Shown piece by piece: positions 30,616 through 38,588 of a DNA stretch of 64,000 nt. The translations under genes were made by a program, and so were the position numbers. Source of the DNA: Massilia norwichensis. GTDB taxonomy: Bacteria; Pseudomonadota; Gammaproteobacteria; Burkholderiales; Burkholderiaceae_D. The notes under the pieces are model-generated. The model searched no databases. It was not told the origin of the DNA and was given only the letters and a program-made list of their open reading frames with translations. Location: contig NZ_JANUGX010000004.1 of assembly GCF_024753245.1 (NCBI RefSeq), forward strand, positions 124,001 to 188,000. Direction: 5' to 3'. The first letter of the stretch is position 1; every line of letters starts with the position of its first letter.

Positions 30616-31215
30616 TTAGTGACTGCGCAGGTAGCGCTCGGGCAATGTTAGATGCTCATCCTCCGCGCGCCACAGCACGTTCACGATCCACCAGCGTTTG
30701 CCGTCATGGTAGAGCTGGATGCTGTTGATGCCGCGCTGGAAAGGCTTGGCATCGCCGGCCGCATGGCGCGACGCATAGGTGCTGAACACGTGCACGATCT
30801 GGCCAAAGGTTTCGGTGGTGCGTGCTTCTTCCCTCTCGAAAAAGCCCATGGTGGCGAAAGCCTTGCTGTTGCGCGAAATATAGTCCTCGACGCTCATGCT
30901 GCGCAGCACGTAGCTGCCCTCGGGACGGGCACCGACTGCCATTAGCCGGCCTTCGGGCGCGAACAGCGAGCGCATGCGGTCCCAGTCGCGCGGCTGCCCC
31001 GCAGCACCGGAAATCACGTCGTACAGCGCGGCGACGATGCCGTCGACGCTCTCGACGTCGGCGGCACGCGCCTGGTCCTTCGATGCCGGTGCCGCCACGG
31101 CCGCTGCCGCGGTCGCCAATGCCGCCGGAACGACCGCCGTCATCTGCGCCTTGGCGCTATAAATGCCGCCGACAGCAATGGCGATTGCCACCGCCGCAAG
31201 TGTCCAACGTTTCAT
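30616..31215 (-). CDS. Exported NTF2-like (SnoaL/SgcJ-type) protein
   Basis: A 199-residue protein with a signal peptide or signal anchor ([20 protein letters not shown]) and an NTF2-like cone fold: [48 protein letters not shown] and [20 protein letters not shown]. The last block is diagnostic of SnoaL-like proteins. Such domains may be binding modules or enzymes, and no active residue stands out. AAGGAG precedes the ATG. Divergent from argH. Confidence 0.85.
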   Translation of the reverse strand: MKRWTLAAVAIAIAVGGIYSAKAQMTAVVPAALATAAAAVAAPASKDQARAADVESVDGIVAALYDVISGAAGQPRDWDRMRSLFAPEGRLMAVGARPEGSYVLRSMSVEDYISRNSKAFATMGFFEREEARTTETFGQIVHVFSTYASRHAAGDAKPFQRGINSIQLYHDGKRWWIVNVLWRAEDEHLTLPERYLRSH

Positions 31216-31286
31216 GCCCGTCTCCTTGTTGTTATGAGTACAGGCACATCATCCCGCATTTCATTCCCGAAGTCATCGCTCCAGCT

Positions 31287-31317
31287 TTGGGAGGCAGCGC
31301 GGTGCACAGTTTATAAT
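31287..31317 (+). promoter_or_regulatory. Candidate sigma-70 promoter for argH
   Basis: A perfect TATAAT at 31312-31317 lies 36 bases before the argH ATG. A TTGGGA at 31287-31292 is 19 bases upstream, slightly beyond the ideal spacing. Confidence 0.5.
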
Positions 31318-31353
31318 CAGGGATTCAAGGAACTCCCCACACCCTCCTCCATC

Positions 31354-32751
31354 ATGACCGAACAATTCGCCAAAAAAGCCGAGGCCTGGTCGGCCCGCTT
31401 CTCCGAACCCGTCTCCGACCTCGTCAAGCGCTATACCGCCTCCGTCTTCTTCGACAAGCGCCTCGCCCTGTTCGACATCCAGGGCTCGCTGGCCCACGCC
31501 GAGATGCTGGCCGCGCAAGGCATCATCAGTGCCGAAGACCGCGCCGAGATCGAGCGCGGCATGGCCCAGATCCGCAGCGAGATCGAGGCCGGCCAGTTCG
31601 AGTGGCTGCTCGATCTGGAGGACGTGCACCTCAACATCGAGAAGCGCCTGACCGAACTGGTCGGCGACGCCGGCAAGCGCCTGCATACCGGCCGCTCCCG
31701 CAACGACCAGGTGACAACCGACATCCGCCTGTACATGCGCGCGGCCATCGACGACATCCTGGCCCTGCTGAAAGGACTGCGCGGCGCCCTGACCGATCTG
31801 GCGGAGCAGCACGCGGACACGATCATGCCGGGCTTTACGCACCTGCAGGTGGCGCAGCCGGTGACCTTCGGCCACCATCTGCTGGCCTATGTCGAGATGT
31901 TCGGCCGCGATGCCGAGCGCATGCAGGACACGCGCCGCCGCGTGAACCGCCTGCCGCTGGGTGCCGCCGCCCTGGCGGGCACCACCTTCCCGGTCGACCG
32001 CCTGCGCGTGGCCAAGACCCTGGGCTTCGACGACGTCAGCCACAACTCGCTCGATGCTGTGTCTGATCGCGACTTCGCGATCGAGTTCACGGCAGCCGCA
32101 TCGGTCTTGATGATGCACATCTCGCGCATGTCGGAAGAGCTGGTGACCTGGATGAGCCCGCGTATCGGCTTCATCGACATCGCCGACCGCTTCTGCACCG
32201 GCTCCTCGATCATGCCGCAGAAGAAGAACCCGGACGTGCCGGAGCTGGCGCGCGGCAAGACCGGCCGCGTCTATGGGCACCTGATGGGTCTGCTGACCTT
32301 GATGAAAGGCCAGCCGCTGGCCTACAACAAGGACAACCAGGAAGACAAGGAACCGCTGTTCGACACCGTCGACACGGTGCTGGACACCCTGCGCATCTTC
32401 ACCGACATGGCTGCCGGCATCACCGTCAAGGCCGACAACATGCGCGCCGCCGCCCTGCAGGGTTACGCGACCGCGACCGACCTGGCCGACTACCTGGTCA
32501 AGAAGGGCCTGCCCTTCCGCGATGCCCACGAAGCCGTGGCGCATGCGGTGCGTGCCTGCGACGAGGCCGGCTGCGACCTGTCCGAGATGCCGCTAGAACG
32601 CCTGCAGGCATTCTCGCCGCTGATCGAACAGGACGTGTTTGCGGTGCTGACGCTCGAAGGTTCGGTCGCCGCGCGCGACCACGTGGGCGGCACCGCGCCG
32701 AACCAGGTGCGCAAAGCCATCGCACGCGTGCGCGGTCAGCTGGAAGGCTGA
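31354..32751 (+). CDS. argH: Argininosuccinate lyase
   Basis: Catalyses the last step of arginine synthesis, argininosuccinate to arginine plus fumarate. It is 465 residues, the usual length. The signature [12 protein letters not shown] is present, as are [39 protein letters not shown] and [13 protein letters not shown]. The ATG at 31354 ([13 protein letters not shown]) matches homologues; open codons upstream do not. Single gene with its own promoter (TATAAT 31312) and a strong terminator at 32789-32816. Confidence 0.97.
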   Translation: MTEQFAKKAEAWSARFSEPVSDLVKRYTASVFFDKRLALFDIQGSLAHAEMLAAQGIISAEDRAEIERGMAQIRSEIEAGQFEWLLDLEDVHLNIEKRLTELVGDAGKRLHTGRSRNDQVTTDIRLYMRAAIDDILALLKGLRGALTDLAEQHADTIMPGFTHLQVAQPVTFGHHLLAYVEMFGRDAERMQDTRRRVNRLPLGAAALAGTTFPVDRLRVAKTLGFDDVSHNSLDAVSDRDFAIEFTAAASVLMMHISRMSEELVTWMSPRIGFIDIADRFCTGSSIMPQKKNPDVPELARGKTGRVYGHLMGLLTLMKGQPLAYNKDNQEDKEPLFDTVDTVLDTLRIFTDMAAGITVKADNMRAAALQGYATATDLADYLVKKGLPFRDAHEAVAHAVRACDEAGCDLSEMPLERLQAFSPLIEQDVFAVLTLEGSVAARDHVGGTAPNQVRKAIARVRGQLEG

Positions 32752-32788
32752 TCCCGGCCTGGCCCCGCAAGGCCGGGCGCACCAAACG

Positions 32789-32816
32789 ACAACGGCGCTC
32801 ATTCGAGCGCCGTTGT
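32789..32816. terminator. Bidirectional terminator between argH and the PEP-CTERM gene
   Basis: ACAACGGCGCTC, loop ATTC, GAGCGCCGTTGT: a perfect 12-bp stem followed by TCTTTCC on the plus strand. It separates convergent genes. Confidence 0.8.
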
Positions 32817-32842
32817 TCTTTCCAGCCTGGCCTGAAGCGGAA

Positions 32843-33892
32843 TTACGCTTTACGGCGGCGCAGACCGAAGATGCCGGCCAGGCCAAAGCCCAGCAGCGCC
32901 ATCGTGCCCGGTTCCGGCACCACGTTCCAGCCGATCGCGTCGTACAGCTGCAGGTCGGTTGCGCTGATGGCCAGGCGTTCGCCGCGTGCGGCGGTCGGGT
33001 CCAGGATGCCGATGCCCAGGTTGTCCTTCCAGTGGCTGGCCTGCTGGCCGTCGCCGAAGGTGCGGCCGGTCGAGAAGGTCGCGATGTTCGAGCCGCAGTT
33101 ATCCAGCGAGAAGTACTTGGTGCGGTTGTCGGCCGACCAGTCGATGTCCGCGCCTGCTGCCTTGCTGTCGGTCGAGCAGCGGAACAGGTCGGCCGGGGCG
33201 ATGTAGGTGAAGGCCGCGTCCGAGAAGTTGCCGGTGCGGTTCAGGTCCAGGGTGTCGACGCCGCTGACGAAGCCGAGCGCGTGGCCGATCTCGTGGGTGG
33301 CCACGCCGATGAAGTCGAAGGCGTTCGCATCGACGCCATCGGTCGGATCGAAGTCCCAGGCGAAGGTGCTGCTGAAGGACACCGAGCCGTCGCTCAGCGG
33401 GTCGTGCGCGTCCAGCAGGCCGACGGCGCGCGCATTGGCGCTGGTCATACGGATCGTGCTGTTATTGGCGTTGCAGTTGTTGTCGAGGAAGGGGGTGGCG
33501 CTGCCCTTACCGTTCGGATTGACGCCGGTGCCGTTCATGTACACGTTCAGGCAGCTGCTCTTCGGCAGGTTGGCGACGGCCATCTTGTCGGTGGCGCCCC
33601 ATGCATCGGCGATCAGCGCATTGCGGTAGGCGTCATAGCTGACGGTGCCGCGGGTCGAGCCGGTCGAGCCCAGCACGCCAGGGCCGAGGACCGAAAAACC
33701 GATGTTCAGATTGACCGTCACGTCGTCGTGCAGCACGGCGCTCCAGCGATTGGCCGCAGCCTGGAAGCCGCCCAGTGCGCGGGTGTCCATGTCCGGCGCA
33801 TAGGTAAAGTTAATTACCAGCGCGTGGGCGGAGCCGGCAAACGCGCATGCCAGCAGGGGGGCCATCTTGAAGATTTTTTTCAGGTTTTTCAT
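32843..33892 (-). CDS. Exported metalloprotease with PEP-CTERM sorting signal
   Basis: A 349-residue protein. It has a signal peptide (MKNLKKIFKMAPLLACAFAG, cleavage after AHA) and a beta/alpha catalytic domain with the zinc motif ATHEIGHALGF. The C-terminus is VPEPGTMALLGFGLAGIFGL followed by RRRKA, a textbook PEP-CTERM sorting tag recognised by exosortase (EpsH/Xrt). It resembles the NF038122-type metalloprotease family. GGAAAGAG precedes the ATG at 33892. Its presence implies an exosortase elsewhere in the genome and surface or matrix localisation. Convergent with argH across the terminator. Confidence 0.9.
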   Translation of the reverse strand: MKNLKKIFKMAPLLACAFAGSAHALVINFTYAPDMDTRALGGFQAAANRWSAVLHDDVTVNLNIGFSVLGPGVLGSTGSTRGTVSYDAYRNALIADAWGATDKMAVANLPKSSCLNVYMNGTGVNPNGKGSATPFLDNNCNANNSTIRMTSANARAVGLLDAHDPLSDGSVSFSSTFAWDFDPTDGVDANAFDFIGVATHEIGHALGFVSGVDTLDLNRTGNFSDAAFTYIAPADLFRCSTDSKAAGADIDWSADNRTKYFSLDNCGSNIATFSTGRTFGDGQQASHWKDNLGIGILDPTAARGERLAISATDLQLYDAIGWNVVPEPGTMALLGFGLAGIFGLRRRKA

Positions 33893-34100
33893 GTCTCTTT
33901 CCGCAGGTCGTTGATTTGTTATCTCGCGATCCACTTTGGGTATCGTCAATTTCATATACGCAAACTTTATGCCAGGAAAGACAAGTACTTGTTTCTAATG
34001 GGGAATTTATTATCTAGACGAAATTTATGATGGCGAATGTAAATATTTCCGACAGTTTCTGCCGATTCCTCGCGAACGCCGGTGCTGTTTCGCCCTGCGT

Positions 34101-34144
34101 AAAATCCTCCACAGCAGCGCGGCTGCGACTTTTTTGAGGATTTT
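34101..34144 (+). promoter_or_regulatory. Hairpin that covers the ribosome site of the KTSC-like gene
   Basis: AAAATCCTC (34101-34109) is the exact complement of GAGGATTTT (34136-34144), which contains the GAGGA ribosome site for the ATG at 34149. Inside it lies GCAGC-GCG-GCTGC followed after three bases by TTTTTT, terminator-like. The arrangement suggests translational or attenuation control; inference only. Confidence 0.4.
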
Positions 34145-34148
34145 ATTC

Positions 34149-34391
34149 ATGCAACGCTACAGGAACCTGGGCGGCGAATCCGGCGTGGTTGCCTACGACA
34201 TCGATGCCGGCCAGATCATCGTCCAGTTCAGGAACGGCGAACGCTACCTCTACACCGAGGACAGTGCCGGCGCCGCCAACGTCGCCAGGATGCAGGCGCT
34301 GGCCAAGGCCGGCCGCGGTCTGTCCAGCTTCATCAGCCAGCACGTGCACGACCGCTACAAGCGCAAAGTCAATTCCGGTAAGATCTATTAA
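34149..34391 (+). CDS. Small KTSC-like domain protein
   Basis: An 80-residue protein. SGVVAYDIDAGQIIVQFRNG followed by ERYLYTEDSAG and GLSSFISQHVHDRYKRK resembles the KTSC fold (short beta-sheet, then helix, ending near RY), though without the exact Lys-Thr-Ser-Cys residues. KTSC domains are found alone or attached to nucleic-acid enzymes. The start at 34149 has GAGGA seven to eight bases upstream. The stop overlaps the HAD gene start by one base (TAATG), so the two are co-translated. Confidence 0.65.
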   Translation: MQRYRNLGGESGVVAYDIDAGQIIVQFRNGERYLYTEDSAGAANVARMQALAKAGRGLSSFISQHVHDRYKRKVNSGKIY

Positions 34392-35053
34392 TGACCCAAA
34401 CTCCCCTGCCAGAACGCCTCTTTTCCGCCTTCCTGTTCGACATGGACGGCACCATTCTCACCTCGATCAAGGCCGCCGAACGAGTCTGGGGCCAGTGGGC
34501 TGCCAGCCACGGCCTGGACGTCGATGCCTTCCTGCCGACCATCCACGGCAAGCGCACCGAAGAAACCATCCGCGCCCTCGCGCTGCCGGGCGTCGACCCG
34601 GTGCGCGAAGCCGCCTTCATCACCCGCGCCGAGATCGAGGACGTGGCCGGGGTCGAAGCGATCCGCGGCGTGGCCGATTTCCTGGCCAGCCTGCCGAGCG
34701 AGCGCTGGGCCATCGTCACCTCGGCGCCGCGCCTGTTGGCCGAAGCACGCATCGCCGCCGCCGGCCTGCCGACGCCAAGCGTGCTGGTGGCCGCCGAGGA
34801 CGTCGAACGCGGCAAGCCGGCGCCCGATCCTTTCCTGCTGGGTGCGCGCGAACTCGGCGTAGCGCCGGCCGACTGCCTGGTGTTCGAAGACACGCTGGCC
34901 GGATTGCAGTCCGCGGCCGCGGCCGGCATGGCGAGCATCGTCGTGACCACCACGCATACGCATCCGCTGGAAACCGAGGTCAGCGCGGTGCTCGATTACG
35001 AGGACTTGCGCGCGGTCTACGCGGCGGATGGTCTTCATGTAACTTATCGGTGA
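34391..35053 (+). CDS. HAD-superfamily phosphatase (subfamily IA)
   Basis: A 220-residue haloacid dehalogenase-type phosphatase. Motif I is FDMDGTI (nucleophile D17, acid D19), motif II is AIVTSAPR, motif III is the Lys in RGKPAPDPFLLGA, and motif IV is LVFEDTLAGLQSA. A helical cap lies between motifs I and II. It is most like sugar-phosphate or glycerol-3-phosphate phosphatases of the YfbT/GPP kind; the substrate cannot be set from sequence. Coupled to the KTSC-like gene by TAATG overlap. Confidence 0.88.
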   Translation: MTQTPLPERLFSAFLFDMDGTILTSIKAAERVWGQWAASHGLDVDAFLPTIHGKRTEETIRALALPGVDPVREAAFITRAEIEDVAGVEAIRGVADFLASLPSERWAIVTSAPRLLAEARIAAAGLPTPSVLVAAEDVERGKPAPDPFLLGARELGVAPADCLVFEDTLAGLQSAAAAGMASIVVTTTHTHPLETEVSAVLDYEDLRAVYAADGLHVTYR

Positions 35054-35109
35054 CTTTTTGAGTCGCATAGGTTACACTGTCATTTCCATAACCCATCAAG
35101 GAGCAGGAA

Positions 35110-35541
35110 ATGGCTGGAGAAACGACCCCGATCGATGCCGCTGCGCGCATGTCTCACAGCCACTCGCTGGCAGCTCTGACGATCGTCAGCATGCTGGGCC
35201 TGGCTGCCGTACTGAGTCTGACGCGCGCCGGTGGCGATGCCAGCAAGACCCTGTGGACAGTCATGCCGGCCATCATCGCGGTAACGGCGGGGTCGCTGTA
35301 CCGCTCGTACAAGCGGGTCGATATCTGCGCGCTCAAGGCCGTGCGCAACGACGAACTGCGCCAGGCCAGTTTGTCGCGCGCCTGGCGCAACGGCTTCGTG
35401 GCGGTGCTGGGTCTGCAGCCCCTGCTGGCCCTGTTCCTGACCTGGAGCGGTACCGAATACGGCATCGCGCTGATGGCAGCCGTCACCGTGTGCGCCGGCG
35501 CCACGACCGTGCATACCAGCCTGCTCTGGTACGACCGCTGA
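35110..35541 (+). CDS. Four-helix membrane protein paired with an XRE regulator
   Basis: A 143-residue protein with four predicted membrane helices (LAALTIVSMLGLAAVLSL; VMPAIIAVTAGSLY; FVAVLGLQPLLALFL; IALMAAVTVCAGATTV) and short polar loops. No family recognised. AAGGAG with good spacing precedes the ATG. The stop and the start of the XRE gene overlap by one base (TGATG), so they are co-translated. Small membrane protein plus YozG-type XRE pairs recur widely in bacteria; the partner probably regulates the operon. Confidence 0.75.
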   Translation: MAGETTPIDAAARMSHSHSLAALTIVSMLGLAAVLSLTRAGGDASKTLWTVMPAIIAVTAGSLYRSYKRVDICALKAVRNDELRQASLSRAWRNGFVAVLGLQPLLALFLTWSGTEYGIALMAAVTVCAGATTVHTSLLWYDR

Positions 35542-35768
35542 TGCGAGAAACGATGACCGAGCACCTGAGCACCACCATGAAAATCCAGCGCGCCCGCCTC
35601 GACCTGACCCAGGCCGAACTGGCCGAGCGCGCCGGCGTCACCCGCAAGTCGGTCAACGCCATCGAGGCCGGGCACATGGTCCCCTCCATCATCCTCGCGC
35701 TCAAGCTGGCCAAGGTGCTGGGCGTGACGGTGGAAGAACTATTCGCTATCGAGCTTCGCCCGAACTGA
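35541..35768 (+). CDS. Small XRE-family transcriptional regulator (YozG-like)
   Basis: A 75-residue helix-turn-helix protein: IQRARLDLTQAELAERAGVT and RKSVNAIEAGHMVPSIILAL make a complete Cro/CI HTH, ending LGVTVEELFAIE. It is nearly all DNA-binding domain. The start at 35541 overlaps the membrane-protein stop by one base; Met5 and Met13 are alternatives, the last giving the usual minimal domain. The 3' end overlaps the convergent cupin gene by 23 bases. Confidence 0.88.
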   Translation: MRETMTEHLSTTMKIQRARLDLTQAELAERAGVTRKSVNAIEAGHMVPSIILALKLAKVLGVTVEELFAIELRPN

Positions 35769-36321
35769 TGTCATCCTGCTCGCCATGGTCGGCGCGATAA
35801 ACACGCGGCTCCAGGGTCTCTTCCTCGATCGGCAGGTTCGCGGCCGGCGCGGCGGCGGCGTCGCGTTTCGGATACGGCGTGCCGTCGCGGTGCGTGTAGC
35901 TGTCGGTGCTGCCGTCGAACAGCAGGTCGATGTCCGGATAGGTGGCCTTGTCTTCCTTGATGCGCGAGCCCACCGCCAGGAACAGCGCCGTGCCCCAGCC
36001 GCGGTTGACCAGGTGATGGCCGTTCGGGCGGCCGGCCGGGAAGGCGGCGCAGTCGCCGGCGCGCATCAGGGTTTCGCCCTCGTCGGTGATCAGGGTCAGT
36101 TCGCCGGACACGACCATCACGAACTCGTCCTCGTGCGTATGCCAGTGACGCTGCGATGAGGCCGCGCCCGGTTGCAGTTCGGTCAGGTTGACGCCGAACT
36201 GGGTGATGCCGCCGGCGTCGCCCAGCGCCTGCCGGCTGCGCCCATTGACGGCCTCGGCGAAGGGGTCGGGGTAATCGGTGCCGGTGCGCACGGGAATACT
36301 GCTCAGATCTAACCTCGACAT
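35746..36321 (-). CDS. Cupin-domain protein
   Basis: A 191-residue protein with one RmlC-like cupin barrel. Motif 1 is H61-T-H63-x2-E66-x6-G73 within HWHTHEDEFVMVVSGELTLI, and motif 2 is PAGRPNGHHLVN. The C-terminal 60 residues (DIDLLFDGSTDSYTHRDGTP) match a known cupin subgroup annotated only as transcriptional regulator-like or sugar-related. Metal binding is likely; substrate unknown. The 3' end overlaps the XRE gene. Confidence 0.85.
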   Translation of the reverse strand: MSRLDLSSIPVRTGTDYPDPFAEAVNGRSRQALGDAGGITQFGVNLTELQPGAASSQRHWHTHEDEFVMVVSGELTLITDEGETLMRAGDCAAFPAGRPNGHHLVNRGWGTALFLAVGSRIKEDKATYPDIDLLFDGSTDSYTHRDGTPYPKRDAAAAPAANLPIEEETLEPRVYRADHGEQDDISSGEAR

Positions 36322-36403
36322 GGACGTTCCTCGTTAATGGATGAGTGAAGCGGGTTTCGACAGGTGACAGTGTATAGTAGCCAAAAAGCCGGAACCAACA
36401 CGC

Positions 36404-38449
36404 ATGTCCACGCAAGCAAACAGCCAGCAAGCCGCCATTCTGCAGTCTCCCCACAAGGTCAAACTCATCGCCGCCGTTGCCGGCGCCGGCAAGACCACGA
36501 CGCTTGCGATGGAAGCGCGCCAGGCACGCGACGACGGGCTGTCCGAACGCGGCATCCTGGCCCTGTGCTTCTCGCGCGGCGCCCGCCTGCGCTTCCATGA
36601 AAAGCTGAAGGAAGAAGCGGGCGAGGACAGCAGCGTCTTCGTGATGACGGTCGAGGATTTCGCACGCCAGCTGATCGAGGACCTGGCCGAAAGGGGCCGC
36701 ATCACCCGCCCGGTCGCCCACGCCGACGTCGAGGGCATCCGCGGCGAACTGGTGGCGGCCGCAGCGCGCGTCTGGCAGCGCTACCAGGAACAGGGCGTGC
36801 GCAGCGACTTCAATTTCGGCCTCGACGAAAACAACCAGCACCTGGACGACATCGCGCGCCGCCTGGCCCAGTTGAAGGCCGCGCTGGCCACCGGCGAATT
36901 CGCGCCGAAGGACAACGAGAACTTCGCCGAAGAGAACGACGACGACGCCGACTACGACGAGAGCGGCGACGGCGAACTGGCCGGCCAGCCGGACCCGATC
37001 GCCGACATCATCCGCGAGTACGAGGCGGCGCGCCATCCCTACCCCGACGACTTCCGCTGGCAGGGCCCGAACGACGCGGTGGCCGACCTGGTCTACCTGC
37101 TGCAGCGCCAGCCGTCCCTGGCCCAGGAGCTGCGCCGCTGGTCGCTGTACCTGGTCGACGAGTGGCACGACGTGAACGCGGCCGAATTCGAACTGCTGGC
37201 GCGGCTGCGGCGCGGCGCGCGCCTGGTGGTGGCCGGCGACAAGGACCAGACCATCAACCGCGAGCGCGGCGCCGACCCGGTCTTTTCAGGCCAGCGCTTC
37301 ACGGACGCCTACCGCGCGGACGGCAAGCGCTTCCCGCTCGGGATGTCCTACCGCTTCGGTCCGGATGCCGCGGCGCTGGCCGACCGCCTGACGCACAACG
37401 GCTGCGAAGGCCGGCCGGACCGTGCGACGAACGTGCGCCGCGTGGCCTACGACCCCGCGCAGCCGGGTGCCTGCGCGCGCCTGGTGGCGGACACCATCCG
37501 CGAGGCCTTGCAGAAGGGCCGCCCCAAGCCCAGCAACCGCGACTTCGCCGTGGTGCTGCGCGACGTCGACCAGAGCATCGAGATCGAGACCGCGCTGATG
37601 GAAGCGAAGATCCCGTACAAGTGCGACGGCTTCGAAACCTTCCTGCTGTTGCCGGAGATCCTGCTGCTGCGCGGCGTGCTGCATTACGCCTGCGGCGATT
37701 ACACGGCCCTCAAAGGCCACGCCGAGACCTGCGTGCAGATGGTGCTGGCGCTGTCGCGTTATTTCTATCTCACGCGCGACCCCAGGCACTGGAACCTCGA
37801 GGGCGCCGGGCGCCGTTCGGTGCTGGGCTATGCGCAGGACGAGGTGCGGCGCACGCCGGAAGTGCTGCAGAGTTTCTTCGACGGCGCCCTGCTGCGCGAG
37901 ACGGAGTTCGACAGCCCGCAGGCGCGCCAGTCGAAGAACCTGATCCGGCCTGTGATCGCGAAGATGGCCAGCTTGAGCCCGACGGCGACCGCGTATGAGC
38001 TGCTGACCATGCTGCGCGAAGAGGTCGACCTGCACGACGCCACCAGCCGCGCCTTCGTCAGCCGCGACCGCGTCGTCTCGGCGCGCCGCTCGATCGACGC
38101 CTTCCTGCGCTTCGCCTCGACCCACGGCCAGGTGCCGGCGGCCGAATTCCTGGCGCGGCTGACGCAGATGGAAAACGACGTCGCGCTGGTGCGCAAGTCG
38201 AAGAACGCGAACAGCATCGGCACGCGGCGCAGCCTGGTGCGCGTGACCACCATCCAGGCAGCCAAGGGCCGCGAGTGGCCCTACGTGCTGGTGCCCTTCC
38301 TGCAGCAGGACGAGTTCGTGCGCACGCGCGACGCGACCAACGAGCTGCGCCACCTGTACGTGGGCTTGACGCGGGTGATGAAGGAACTGGTTCTGTTCGA
38401 GCCGGATGCGGCGTCGGCGGGCAGGCGGCTGGCTTACCTGAATAGTTAG
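36404..38449 (+). CDS. Divergent UvrD-like superfamily 1 helicase
   Basis: A 681-residue SF1A helicase-like ATPase. Walker A is AVAGAGKTTTL. The Walker B/motif II region is YLVDEWHDVNAAE, where most UvrD proteins have DExQD. Motif III-like is VVAGDKDQTINRERGADP, a motif IV-like Arg is in LGMSYRFG, motif V is TTIQAAKGREWPYV, and motif VI is ELRHLYVGLTRV. An acidic stretch (EENDDDADYDESGDGELAG) lies around residue 180. No nuclease domain. It stands alone, with no recA/addAB or defence gene beside it. A role in DNA repair is likely by family; the odd motif II is the main peculiarity. Confidence 0.85.
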   Translation: MSTQANSQQAAILQSPHKVKLIAAVAGAGKTTTLAMEARQARDDGLSERGILALCFSRGARLRFHEKLKEEAGEDSSVFVMTVEDFARQLIEDLAERGRITRPVAHADVEGIRGELVAAAARVWQRYQEQGVRSDFNFGLDENNQHLDDIARRLAQLKAALATGEFAPKDNENFAEENDDDADYDESGDGELAGQPDPIADIIREYEAARHPYPDDFRWQGPNDAVADLVYLLQRQPSLAQELRRWSLYLVDEWHDVNAAEFELLARLRRGARLVVAGDKDQTINRERGADPVFSGQRFTDAYRADGKRFPLGMSYRFGPDAAALADRLTHNGCEGRPDRATNVRRVAYDPAQPGACARLVADTIREALQKGRPKPSNRDFAVVLRDVDQSIEIETALMEAKIPYKCDGFETFLLLPEILLLRGVLHYACGDYTALKGHAETCVQMVLALSRYFYLTRDPRHWNLEGAGRRSVLGYAQDEVRRTPEVLQSFFDGALLRETEFDSPQARQSKNLIRPVIAKMASLSPTATAYELLTMLREEVDLHDATSRAFVSRDRVVSARRSIDAFLRFASTHGQVPAAEFLARLTQMENDVALVRKSKNANSIGTRRSLVRVTTIQAAKGREWPYVLVPFLQQDEFVRTRDATNELRHLYVGLTRVMKELVLFEPDAASAGRRLAYLNS

Positions 38450-38477
38450 CCAGTGAGCGTAAGCGTCAGCGCGTAAA

Positions 38478-38567
38478 CGTCATCCCCGCGCAGGCGGGGA
38501 TCCAAGCTCTGCATGCATATCGTCAGCACATAGGGAACTTGGATTCCCGCCTGCGCGGGAATGACGG
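38478..38567. repeat. Dispersed palindrome family A, copy 2
   Basis: CGTCATCCCCGCGCAGGCGG at one end and the mirror form CCCGCCTGCGCGGGAATGAC at the other, about 45 bases between. It lies between the convergent helicase and paaZ genes and may serve both as terminator. Confidence 0.85.
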
Positions 38568-38588
38568 TTTCCAAGCTGCGGGCAAGGT

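Noticed and set aside
38478..38567. Family A repeats read as insertion sequences or miniature transposons
   Set aside because: They have no terminal direct duplications that I could see and no coding capacity; paired hairpins fit REP/BIME-like elements better.
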